From Clonostachys chloroleuca (lineage: Eukaryota; Ascomycota; Sordariomycetes; Hypocreales; Bionectriaceae): DNA of 64,000 bases. The stretch is from the NCBI GenBank assembly GCA_037952775.1, contig JBANAY010000004.1, forward strand, positions 7,316,001 to 7,380,000, read 5' to 3'. The notes below the pieces were generated by a model, which saw only the letters and a list, made by a program, of their open reading frames with translations, was not told where the DNA came from and searched no databases. This document shows positions 35,580 through 44,648 of this stretch, piece by piece. Both the position numbers and the translations under genes were made by a program. Within the stretch, counting starts at the first letter, position 1. Each line of letters begins with the position of its first letter.

Positions 35580-36819
35580 ATGCCTTTGACACGCTCTCTC
35601 AGCGCCGCTCCGGCTCGGCTGGCCTACCGTCAAGCAGCGCGATGGACGCAATCCACGCGCAGCCTGGCCACCCTGGCGACTGACAAGACTCGCGTGAGTA
35701 ACGACTTCGAGGCCCCTCCCCCGCCGTCGAAGGAGATCGAGGATGCCGTCACGTCTTCCGCCAGGCCGTTGCCGCTACCACAGCGAGGAACAATTGGACG
35801 AGAGAGGAGATCTCCGGCATCTACCACCAGCCGCTGCTTGAACTCTCTTTCCAAGCTGTAAGTCTGCCTTCTATTCTACTCTACCTCGGCAGCTCCATTG
35901 ACCATCCTAGGGCTCTGTCCACCGTCGCTTCCACGATCCGGCCGAAGTCCAGCTCTGCACCCTCATGAACATCAAGACTGGCGGATGCACCGAAGACTGC
36001 TCCTACTGCGCGCAATCGACCCGATACCAAAAAGGCACCGGACTGGAAGCGAAGCGAGTCGAGTCGGTCGAGTCGGTCCTCGAGGCTGCCCGGAAGGCCA
36101 AACAGAACGGCAGTACCAGATTCTGCATGGGCGCTGCGTGGCGCGATATGCGTGGCCGGAAGAACAGTCTGAAGAACATCAAGGCCATGATCGAGGGCGT
36201 CCGTGGCATGGGCATGGAGGCCTGCGTGACGCTCGGCATGATCGACGACAAGCAGGCCATGGAGCTCAAGGAGGCTGGGCTGACGGCGTATAACCACAAT
36301 GTCGACACGAGCCGCGAGTTCTACCCGTCTATTATCTCTACTCGGTCGTACGACGAGCGCTTGAAAACCCTGGAGCACGTGCGTGAAGCTGGTCTGAACG
36401 TCTGCTCTGGAGGCATCTTGGGTCTTGGCGAGATGTCCAAGGACCGCATCGGGCTTCTGCACACCGTCTCGACCCTCCCCGCACACCCCGAAAGCTTTCC
36501 TGTCAATGCTCTCGTGCCCATCAAGGGAACACCGCTGGGCGACCGCGAGCGTGTCAAGTTCACCACCATCCTGCGAACGATTGCCACCGCCCGGATCATC
36601 ATGCCTAGTACCATCATCCGTATCGCTGCTGGTCGAACAACCATGTCAGAGGAAGAGCAGGCGTTGTGCTTCATGGCAGGTGCTAATGCCATCTTCACCG
36701 GCGAGAAGATGCTGACGACCGAATGCAACGGCTGGGACGAGGATAAGGCCATGTTTGGGCGTTGGGGTCTCGAGCCTATGAAGAGCTTTGAGAAGTCCCC
36801 CGTCAAGTCACTGACGTAA
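35580..36819 (+). CDS. bio2/bioB: Biotin synthase (radical SAM, mitochondrial)
   Basis: It converts dethiobiotin to biotin in mitochondria. The radical-SAM cluster motif C-T-E-D-C-S-Y-C (Cys95/99/102 in the model below) is intact, as are YNHNVDTSREFYP, GGILGLGE and RIAAGR. The N-terminus (MPLTRSLSAAPARLAYRQAA) looks like a mitochondrial presequence. The second intron (35858-35910) is clear. The first is ambiguous: splicing a canonical 71-bp GTGAGT...CAG intron at 35694-35764 gives exons 35580-35693, 35765-35857 and 35911-36819 (371 aa). Reading through that segment gives a plausible protein too (S-N-D-F-E-A-P-P-P-P) but needs one missing base before R-N-N-W-T-R-E-E-I. I prefer the intron model. 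Confidence 0.93.
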
Positions 36820-37310
36820 AACTGTCACATTTACAACCACATATACCCACTCTCCTAACAGGACTAGGAGACATGACTTATGATATCCCTCATTGTATCC
36901 TCCTCTAGCGGGGGCACACTGTACATAATCAAGCGAGTTTGTTTTTTTCACTCCCATAGAGTTCTTATTCGCTGTCATCCGAGAATCATCTCGACGTCGA
37001 CAATGCTGCTACGCTATCGCCGGGACGGTGGGTTCGAACCGAGGATTCGTTCCTTTGGCGACAATGCTTCTACGCTATCGCTGGCGGATCCTCGTGGGCT
37101 CTTTGAAACCAAAGAGAAATAAATCCATGTACATAATAATATATCCAACGCCAGATTGACTGGCCACAGCAAAGCACACTCCCTACGTGACTTGTTGATC
37201 ACTGTGAAGGTCATTGCGGTTCATTCATCGTTCAAAGAGTCTTGCTTTTTCTCATACAGGAGAATATAACTACACAAAGAAAACCTTCAAGGAAACATTA
37301 ATAGTAGCAT
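36820..37310. other. Convergent intergenic region with imperfect direct repeat
   Basis: This gap lies between biotin synthase and the Pro-rich gene. An imperfect direct repeat of about 26 bp built on GACAATGCTNCTACGCTATCG occurs at about 36999-37024 and 37059-37085. A GGTTCGAACC palindrome lies between the copies, but no tRNA can be folded around it. Confidence 0.5.
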
Positions 37311-38159
37311 CTAGCTTGCAGCTGCAGCGCCATACACACTCCACTTTATGTTGGCCTCGTGGATCATAAAGTACACTTTGATGATCGTCATCACGGCCAT
37401 CAGGTTGAACACCTCCCCCATCTCCCCAGACAACGCCCGGCCATGAAACTCCAAATACCCAATATCCCCATTTCGCTTCAGTTGCCCTTTCACGGGATGC
37501 CAAGTCGCAAACGGCTCCTCGTCCTCGGCTGCTCCTGGCGTCACCAGCTCCAGGGAGTGCACACCGCCAAAGAAGCGCTTCATCTTGCTGCGCTTGCCCA
37601 GGACGCGCCACTCGAGATCCAGCATGGCGCCGTTGACGGGCGCACTGAAGAAGTAGTTACTGCTCTTGTACATGATCTGCGTGCTGAAACCGTTGAGCAG
37701 CAGCGCGGCGCTGTGCTGCAGCATGTTCTCCGCCGTGGCCTCGGCGACCTTCTGGCCCTGCTCGCCGCCGACGAGGAATTCGGTCCGGCCGCTCATGCCG
37801 AGTGTGGCTGTCAGGGGGCCTGCTTCGACATTGGCGCGGCCCGACCATGAGGTCTTGCTCTTGATGTTCACCTGCGGCGGGAACTGGGGGATCGTGCCGG
37901 GGTATTGCACGACGTACATCCCCGGCTGTGGAGAGGTGCTGGGAGTATGGTGTGACTTCTCATTGTCTTTGGGAGGCGTCAATCGTCCTTGGTCATGGCG
38001 TTCGTTGTAAGTCTTGTCTTGGTAGGATGGAGGGGCGTCGTGGTATGGGGGCGATGGCTGTCTAAACGTGACATTCTTTCCATTGGGAGCTTGAGAAAGG
38101 TGGCCCGGGGGAGGCCCTGTAGGAGGAGCGAATTCACTGGTACTGTATTGGGAATCCAT
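37311..38159 (-). CDS. Conserved-looking protein with Pro-rich PY-motif N-terminus, function unknown
   Basis: This single-exon gene encodes 282 aa from the Met of MDSQYSTSEF (an earlier frame extension to 38261 has no good start). Residues about 1-100 are hydrophilic and rich in Pro, Ser and Gln, with an APPSYQ (PPxY) motif of the kind recognised by WW domains. Residues about 110-280 form a folded-looking domain rich in short hydrophobic stretches (V-N-I-K-S-K-T-S-W-S-G-R; Y-K-S-S-N-Y-F-F-S-A-P-V-N-G) with no transmembrane helix. The second half is reminiscent of tubby/LURP-like beta-barrel proteins, but I cannot confirm this. The frame is intact and codon use is GC-rich, so it is probably expressed. 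Confidence 0.7.
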   Translation of the reverse strand: MDSQYSTSEFAPPTGPPPGHLSQAPNGKNVTFRQPSPPYHDAPPSYQDKTYNERHDQGRLTPPKDNEKSHHTPSTSPQPGMYVVQYPGTIPQFPPQVNIKSKTSWSGRANVEAGPLTATLGMSGRTEFLVGGEQGQKVAEATAENMLQHSAALLLNGFSTQIMYKSSNYFFSAPVNGAMLDLEWRVLGKRSKMKRFFGGVHSLELVTPGAAEDEEPFATWHPVKGQLKRNGDIGYLEFHGRALSGEMGEVFNLMAVMTIIKVYFMIHEANIKWSVYGAAAAS

Positions 38160-38529
38160 TGTAATCTTATTTTGGTTTTTCTTCTTAGAGACAGAATAAA
38201 AAGTATGAGAGCAATTGTTGTGTAGGATGTCGAAGAGTTTGATGAGTTGGATAATCTGCAAGCAATTATCCCCAGAAGGAAGCGAAAAAGCACTAGGTCC
38301 TTATATACTGTTCAGGCCTAATATGTGAATACAGCCATCACGCCTCTTCACCACCATCTAGTGAACTTATTGTGTTGGCGCGAGACGAAGCCGATCACCA
38401 TGAGCAAATCTTACCAGAACTGGAAGGGGACCCGACAGGGGCTGCCAAGAGCGATCTCCTGGTTGGCTCAATGGCTTCATTCAACGGCCGCTGGAACGTC
38501 ATAATCCATTCACTTATTTCTAGTACTTG
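38160..38529. other. Promoter region of the Pro-rich gene
   Basis: This 370-bp stretch has no open frame of interest. It ends where repeat copy B1 begins. Confidence 0.5.
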
Positions 38530-38722
38530 ATCAAGCCAATGACGGAGGCGAGATCATCACAACAGCGAGGCTGTATCATCAGCCACAGATGAATGGTGCT
38601 TCTTTTATTAGTGCGTCCAAGGTTATCCATGTCTCGCGTCATTGCTCCTGCTAAAGGCGTCTCTGGCTTTATTGAGTCTTTGCATCTTGCTAGTCTGGTC
38701 TTTTACTCTTCATCAAGTACCC
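38530..38722. repeat. Dispersed repeat B, copy B1 (GC-richer)
   Basis: It is related to 40428-40820 and 44021-44407. Shared landmarks in order are TCAAGCCAATGAC, TTCTTNTATTAGT, CTCCTNCTAAAGG and ATCTTGCTAGTCTGG. This copy keeps more G and C (for example GTCTCGCGTC where B2 has ATCTCACATT), so the others look C-to-T/G-to-A decayed relative to it. Its right end overlaps the last codons of the kinase-like gene. Confidence 0.7.
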
Positions 38723-39529
38723 CATAATCACCCAAACCGCTGTTATCTTCAAGTTTTGTCGCAAGGGATTCCTCCTCTGCAACCAACTCTTCATCTGTGG
38801 CATTCTCCTTGAACTCGGAAAAATCAATCAACGTAACCTCCCCCCTGACCCGACAATGAAGTTGTGCCGATTGCAGTCGCCGTGGAGAATGCGCATGCTG
38901 TGCAAGCGCTTCAACGCTGCTAGACACTGAGGTAAATCGTCGATCCCAGCGGCACGGCCTTGGATTATTTCGAGAAGAATGCCAATGATGCGACCTTGCT
39001 CGTGGATCTGACCCAATACTCGGGGCCCAATGCCAGTGCCTTGGAGTAATTGGTACGCTAGGTTCTCTCGGATGAGGTATTGGATTTCCCACTCAAACCG
39101 GGCCATCTTGGCGATCACCCTTTCCCCAGTGTCATTTTGGTGGTTATGTATCGAATCAGGTGTCAGCGTGCAAAGCTGAACAAAGAGTCCCATTGACTTG
39201 ATCTTTTGCAAATGGAGGAAATCAACGAGGGTTGGATGCCAAACATTGCTGATGCCGGCCATCTTGCGGGCCGACAGCTCGAATTCCAGTTTTTCTGTAA
39301 CCTTATTGCGAAACACATGAGCAGTGTTCCAGGTGGCTTGATTGTATGGCAGAGGCGGCAGAATATTGGCAAAATTCAGTGGCATGTCCATCAAAGCCTC
39401 GTGGTCAAGTGCACCGGGGCCTATTGCGATATACTTGACATGGGTACCAGCCAGGACGCGAAAGAAGTTTTCGAATTTGGGACTGCCGACTTCCATGGAG
39501 ATAATCTTGAGTGGCGTGGGAAGATCCAT
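38703..39529 (-). CDS. Kinase-like (APH/RIO-type fold) protein with apparent 1-base frameshift
   Basis: About 275 residues from the Met of MDLPTPLKII. The catalytic-loop motif HGDCNRHNF (H-G-D-x4-N) is followed, after a frame slip, by V-T-L-I-D-F-S-E-F, the expected metal-binding Asp motif. This pairing is typical of small fungal Ser/Thr-kinase-like or aminoglycoside-phosphotransferase-fold proteins. The first half (H-V-K-Y-I-A-I-G-P; F-R-N-K-V-T-E-K-L-E-F-E-L) is lineage-specific. The span is 827 nt, one short of 276 codons. The slip lies in a C6/G6 run at 38840-38845, exactly between the two catalytic motifs, so a missing base in a homopolymer is likely. The 3' end lies in repeat B1, so genuine decay is also possible. 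Confidence 0.65.
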
Positions 39530-39951
39530 GATTGTTAGGTCTGTGAGAAAAGGAAAGAGAAGAGCTTGATCCGGGAACTGTATCTCTTCCGCAGTGAGCC
39601 CCAGGAAGAAGATGATGAGCCAAGTGGAAAAAGTTGGAAGCGAGCTCAATGTTGCCAACACGTCCACTGTCCAGGTATGCGGCCTTTCCCTTCAGATGAT
39701 CAAATAAGCAAGCATAGCCACGCTATCAGCCTCGGCGGCTGGGGTGGGCTTTGGGAGAATCTAATTGGATCGGACGAAGTGGAATGCAACACTACGTAAA
39801 TACCGTGCCATCTCAAAAATCGGTTAGTTTTAATTTAGGTCAAACAGCTGCAAGTCCTGACCCCAAACCAACAGCGAATTCCTTGTCTCTGGCGGTTAGG
39901 GTCAAAGGATGACCTGTGAGCTTCTATAACTCGTTACTGTCATCTACCAAC
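39530..39951. other. Intergenic, nothing recognised
   Basis: This 420-bp region upstream of the kinase-like gene has no supported feature. Confidence 0.5.
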
Positions 39952-40100
39952 AAAAACGCCTTCTCCATAGTAGTAAGTGAGAGAGCTATGCAGTTATGCG
40001 GCAGCTGCTGAAAAAAAAAGGGGGAAATTCCCAAACACCAAGAATTAATAACTTGATACCATACCCAGTATCACAGCACATTAAAAAACGCCTTCTCCAT
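39952..40100. mobile_element. Short inserted element (copy A2) with 17-bp target-site duplication
   Basis: The 115-bp body (39969-40083) matches copy A1 at 12498-12615. It is flanked by perfect 17-bp direct repeats AAAAACGCCTTCTCCAT at 39952-39968 and 40084-40100. The right end of the body runs CACATTA straight into an A-run, as in target-primed retroposition. No tRNA-like A or B box, terminal inverted repeat or coding capacity is seen. A non-autonomous retroposon (SINE-like) or a retroposed transcript fragment is inferred. Confidence 0.7.
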
Positions 40101-40427
40101 TATTTGCACCAACATCGCCATGGTGCGGGTGGCCGAAGTTGTATTGCCCCTCCAGACTGAAGCGCGCGCGATGTAAAGGAAGCAGGCCCTCCATGCCAAG
40201 GTCTACTTACCACCGTCGTCTGAGATCCAACCATGCGCTCATAGACAGGGATCTCATGGTGACAGAGTCTTAATCAAGAGATGCCCTGAATCTGACATGA
40301 AAATGGGAATTTGGCGAAAATGAGCAACCTGGATGGAGGCTCGATGGGCGTAGAAAGAGAAGATGAGAGGAGTTGAAACGCGACGTGTTCGCGGACAGTT
40401 GTCGAGGGAGATGAAGTGGGGCTGGGC
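40101..40427. other. Intergenic, nothing recognised
   Basis: This gap lies between the inserted element and repeat copy B2. The 60-codon minus-strand open frame at 40254-40436 has no support as a gene. Confidence 0.5.
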
Positions 40428-40820
40428 AGCACCCAATCAAGCCAATGACAGAGGAGAAATTATCCCACCTGCATTATGAGGCTATAGGTAAATATGACTT
40501 CTTCTATTAGTATGTTTAAATCATCTGTATCTCACATTATCACTCCTCCTAAAGGTATCTCTACCTTAAATAATTTTTTTTTATCTTGCTAGTCTGGCCT
40601 TATATCATTTAATATACTTCCTGAGCTCTAATATCTTAGAAGTACAACAATATAAAGGGATCTGGAGCATTAGCTGTTTCGCATCAGTCTATCTAATACG
40701 AACATTTTTACTTGCCCACTCACCTGGGGGTAGATTATTGTGAGCCCCAAGCTTTGTTGTATACTGCCTACTTGCCACTGCCCTACTAGTTTTGAGAATG
40801 AAGTAGCCGATTCGACTGAA
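40428..40820. repeat. Dispersed repeat B, copy B2 (includes end of HET pseudogene)
   Basis: It begins AGCACCCAATCAAGCCAATG, exactly as at 44021, and runs to GAAGTAGCCGATTCGACTGA, exactly as at about 44389-44407. The left half (to about 40620) is also shared with B1. The right half (from 40689) is the C-terminus of the HET pseudogene. Copies differ mainly by transitions. Confidence 0.8.
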
Positions 40821-42334
40821 CGTTAGTTCATCCTGCCGCTGGACCATCACTATTCCTTGAGGACTGGACTCCGTACTATAGGGAATAACAAGCAGGAGTC
40901 TGACATCTCGCCCCGCTGAACCCGCCAGGAATTCCTCGTCTTCTATGGCATCGGGATAGTAGGTTTTGGTACGTTCTTGAAGGAGAATGAACGGCGACTG
41001 AATCTCGTACTCAGTCCCTGTACGAAATAGCTTGGCATCAAGCCCGAATCCTCGCAGGATGAGGTGAGCTGCTCGAACGCTGGAGTACATGGCAGCTGGC
41101 GATACCGGTTCAGCCAAATAATCAACTCCTGTCAGACTTCCGGCCAAGTTGGCCATTCTTTCCCATCCCTCTTCTCCATCGGAGACGTGAGGGTGAAACA
41201 CCGGGCTCTCAACAGCCGCCCAAGGCCAAGACGGCGCGCGGTACGATGTTGGCCGAGGATTACTGGGGAAGTCTGTTCGCCATAGAAGGTGCAGCTACAG
41301 GTCTATCCTCCACAGCCTAGCTAGGTAATCATCTCGAGGTTCCGAGTTCGCGGCAAGCTCAGAAGCGATGGCGGAAATGGCTGGTAACTTATCTTTGGGG
41401 AAAGTGAGTTCTCGGCGAGTGAAGTCGCCGATGACTCTCCACCATGCTACTGCTCGTCGGCCATGAGGATGCGCTCCTCGGTCTGACCCGAGCGAGTTGG
41501 AGAAATAAAACGGGGGCTGTACTGTCCTGGACTCTGGGTGCTGCCACCCTGGGATATTTGGAGGCTCCTGCAAGATCATCTCACTCGCTCATATCCGTAC
41601 TCAAGTAGACGGGGCGAGAGGATGTTCTGCTGCAAGACCCATACTCGCTGATTCACAGGTTCCCGGAAAGGTACGTCGTCGTCACAGTCGCGAAGAAACA
41701 TTGTTCCACTTTGAGTGTTTGGTAAATCGATAGCCAGGGCTAGTTTCGCTCGGTATCATGGCGGTGGTGACTTGGATTTGAGAAAGCTCTCATAGCAGGT
41801 GCTGGCGGTGGAAGCTGTGATTTTGACAGTAGCATTCTGGTATATATGCGGCATCATGCCGACTTGTGTAGAAACACCCTCTGGGTCATCCTGCACGATG
41901 CACAACGCGTCTACCCAAATGTTGTGCAATTCCAGGCTCGCCAATACGGTGATTGCTTCTACCACGATAGCTGGCAGGTCAGCGATGGGAATATCTGTCA
42001 ACCATGCTGACAAAGTTGAAGGCCGTAGCTTCATTTTTTGGTCACCTCCCCAACAGTAGCTTAGACATGCATGTCGTACGACCTGAGTCTGATCTGGCTT
42101 GCAGAGATTATCCCAGAAACACTCATTGTCGGGAGTAATCCCGAGTATCAGCGAGGGTATGAATCCTGTCTGATTTGGTGGCAAATATCGATGATGGGCG
42201 TTGGTTCCAGCATGCTCTACGCAGCTAGACAGCCAGTCTCTGGCGAGTGAGAGGGAACATGCTGCGTTTTGGTTTGTATATGCCGGCCTCGCCAAGACGA
42301 AGGAGCCACATGGGTCATCTGGGATATCGGAGCG
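40689..42334 (-). pseudogene. HET-domain (heterokaryon incompatibility) gene, disabled by RIP-type nonsense changes
   Basis: A HET domain is clear: HACLSYCWGGDQ, then IWVDALCIVQDD, then N-Q-R-V-W-V-L-Q-Q-N-I-L-S-P-R, then R-R-E-L-T-F-P-K-D-K-L-P-A-I, then Y-R-A-P-S-W-P-W-A. HET proteins trigger cell death in fungal non-self recognition. The frame is broken by TGA at 41756-41758, TGA at 41576-41578 and TAG at 41295-41297. The last two fall where the family has Trp and Gln. All three can arise by one C-to-T or G-to-A change. There is also a frame change near 41,500-41,530. No ATG start is visible; the frame is open from 42334. It is a pseudogene as it stands. Confidence 0.85.
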
Positions 42335-42973
42335 TTAGACATGCAAAATATGCTGGTGGGTAGGAGATGTGCATACTCTCATTTGTGTACGCTTCGTACC
42401 ACGAGGCGTCGATCATGTCTCACCAGAACGCACATTCTACTGCAATTAAGTTGATTGACTCAAGTAGCTCAATTACAAGACTTTCCCCCTATACTGTCTT
42501 GCTGCATCGCTACGACTAGCACGATTTTCCCGCATCGATTCCTCTATACGAATGGTGGCACAACATGGGTCTGTATGACTCAGAGTTGATGTATTATATT
42601 GTATGAGCTAAGTACTGCAGGTTCCATCGTACAAACGACGATATTGCAGGTACTAGATCCACTGACCCACAGGCCATGTGACCGACCAACAGTGTTGTAT
42701 GATAAATGGTCTGCCTCGTTTTTATATTCGTGGCTTACCGCCCCATTCCAGAATACAACTATTGCATTTTCACCTGAACAATCCACATATTCTATTACTC
42801 TTGCGTCCTCATTTTTGCAACCCGAAAAATTACGTCGTATTCACAGAAGGTCCTGGTTGCGAGACACATTCGATGACATCAACCCCGCTGCCAGCCCAAC
42901 CTAGCTTCAGATACTGTAGGTTCGGAGCCACCTTTGAGGTTAGTGATGATGCTGAGAGGTAGTAGAAGATACA
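42335..42973. other. Intergenic, nothing supported
   Basis: This gap lies upstream of both the HET pseudogene and the adenylyltransferase. A 101-codon plus frame (42599-42904) has no domain and is not called. Confidence 0.5.
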
Positions 42974-43735
42974 ATGGAGAACCACCTCCCAGAAGAAGAG
43001 AAAGCGTACCTTGACGAAATTGTCAAACGTCTTACCAGTTACCTAAAAGACCAGCTCGTCGGCGTATATCTTTTCGGCTCGGCTAGCTATCACGCCTACG
43101 AACCAGGTTTCAGTGACCTTGATGTACAAGCAGTTGTTAAATATCCGCTGGAAACCTTCCAAAAGGAAGCAATCATCCGCCTCTTGAACCAGGATGCTTT
43201 GCCATGCCCGGCTACTAAGCTAGAGTTTGTTATATATGCTCAAAGCTCTGTTCATCCAGCCAGCCGCCACCCCCGTTTCGAACTGAACCTGAACACCGGG
43301 CCTCGCTCCGATCATATCAGCTTCGACCCTGCCAATGAGCCAAGCCACTGGTTCATGCTTGATATTGCCATGGGGCGCAAACTTGGTCTCTGCCTGTACG
43401 GGTCCGCTTTGGCTGAAGCTTTTGGGGCTATTTCCCGCCGCTGGATTCTGGAAGCAATCGCCGACTCGCTCGACTGGCACCGAGCAAACGAAGCAAATTC
43501 AGCAAACAGCGTTCTTAACGCTTGCCGGAGCTGGCAATTCATTGCTACTGGCGAGTTTTCCTCAAAATCGGATGGAGCTAAGTGGGCCATGAAGCAACAG
43601 GATTGTCCTATCGTTGTTGAACGTGCCCTTTCGGCCCGCAGAACAGGTGATAAACTCCCAGCTGCCGATGTCATGACACTTTACGATATGGTCGTGAGAC
43701 TCAACCGTATCCAAATTGAGACAGACGTCGAGTGA
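42974..43735 (+). CDS. ANT(3'')-like aminoglycoside nucleotidyltransferase
   Basis: This intronless gene encodes 253 aa. The nucleotidyltransferase signature is intact: Gly35-Ser36 in GVYLFGSAS, and Asp48 and Asp50 in FSDLDVQ. The C-terminal helical domain matches the AadA/DUF4111 type: L-D-W-H-R-A-N, then SVLNACRSWQFIATGEF, then S-K-S-D-G-A-K-W-A-M. Bacterial members adenylylate streptomycin/spectinomycin; the substrate of a fungal member is unknown. Length, domain order and lack of introns match bacterial AadA-type enzymes, so horizontal acquisition is a fair inference. It lies in a repeat-rich stretch between a HET pseudogene and gene fragments, but the frame itself is undamaged. Confidence 0.88.
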   Translation: MENHLPEEEKAYLDEIVKRLTSYLKDQLVGVYLFGSASYHAYEPGFSDLDVQAVVKYPLETFQKEAIIRLLNQDALPCPATKLEFVIYAQSSVHPASRHPRFELNLNTGPRSDHISFDPANEPSHWFMLDIAMGRKLGLCLYGSALAEAFGAISRRWILEAIADSLDWHRANEANSANSVLNACRSWQFIATGEFSSKSDGAKWAMKQQDCPIVVERALSARRTGDKLPAADVMTLYDMVVRLNRIQIETDVE

Positions 43736-43950
43736 TTTGTACACTATGTATTGGCCATACTAAAACAGTCACATCAAGGGAAGGTCCAGAAGTTAGAGTG
43801 GTCATTTGCTATCCTTGATTAAATAACGGCAATGAGTTACTGTCTAGCTAGTTCTTATCCCAGAAACCCAGTCGTTTCTGATTCCCCCGAGTGGACAAGA
43901 CTAGGATCAAATAATTTCAGAGCTGAATTAAGTCGAGGGGGGAAGTCGGC

Positions 43951-44018
43951 CTGGAACATGGGTTGTGAATCATACTTGGTATGGAATGATTGTTGCTGCC
44001 TATGCAGGAGAGCCATGG
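43951..44018 (+). pseudogene. Fragment of the GxSG-domain gene
   Basis: The sequence from ATGGGTTGTGAA to CTATGCAGGAGAGCCAT is nearly identical to 48260-48324, the start of the second exon of the 46.6-49.3 kb gene (the segment encoding S-W-V-V...W-Y-G-M-I-V-A-A-Y-A-G-E-P). Nothing of the rest of that gene is present; repeat B3 begins three bases later. It is a gene scrap joined to another repeat. Confidence 0.8.
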
Positions 44019-44020
44019 GT

Positions 44021-44407
44021 AGCACCCAATCAAGCCAATGACACCGGCGAGATCATCCTACCTACATGTGATATAAATAAATACTACTTCTTCTATTAGT
44101 ATGTTTAAATTCATCTATATCTCATGTTATCACTCCTACTAAAGGTATCTCTAGCTTAATTGATTTTTTATATTTTGTTACTCTGGTCTTTTATCCTGTA
44201 ATATACTTGCTGAGCTCTAATGTTATAGAAGCGACAAGACAAAGGGATCTGGAATGTCAATTGATTCATATTAGTCTACTCAATCCGAACATTTTTCTTT
44301 GTCCAATTTCCTAGAAGCAGATTATTCTCAACCCCAAATACTGTTGGATCTTGGCTATTTGTGATTCCACGCCCAATTTTGAGGAGGAAGTAGCCGATTC
44401 GACTGAA
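44021..44407. repeat. Dispersed repeat B, copy B3, ending in a HET C-terminal remnant
   Basis: It matches B2 over about 390 bp, starting at the same AGCACCCAATCAAGCC and ending in AGTAGCCGATTCGACTGA. On the minus strand, 44276-44407 encodes an open HET-like C-terminus (S-R-I-G-Y-F-L-L-K ... N-V-R-I-E, stop at 44276-44278) that parallels the end of the HET pseudogene. It is therefore the tail and 3' flank of a second, otherwise lost, HET paralogue. Confidence 0.8.
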
Positions 44408-44648
44408 GGCGTGTGGGGCTACATTTCATCGCACCACACAATTGTCTACGTTTAGTATTATTTGAACAATGGCTATATATATGGCCACTAAGGAGAGCTT
44501 GGAATTATGAGGCTTTAATTTCGAGATCCCGCGTTGTTTGTTAACAATTGAGAAGAGCAACCTGGATTGACTGAGCCGTATATTCATTTGCTCGTTTGTT
44601 CGTATGCGATTAAACATTCGAATCGTCCTTTTCATGCCGTGACTTGAT

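Noticed and set aside
35694..35764. Frameshift in biotin synthase
   Set aside because: A canonical GTGAGT...CAG intron of 71 bp restores the frame exactly, so a missing base is not required, although the segment reads like protein.
37025..37060. tRNA-like T-loop (GGTTCGAACC)
   Set aside because: No flanking stem, acceptor or A-box can be arranged on either strand; it is a simple palindrome.
42599..42962. Two overlapping plus-strand frames before the adenylyltransferase
   Set aside because: No domain, AT-rich, and not joinable by an intron to the gene that follows.
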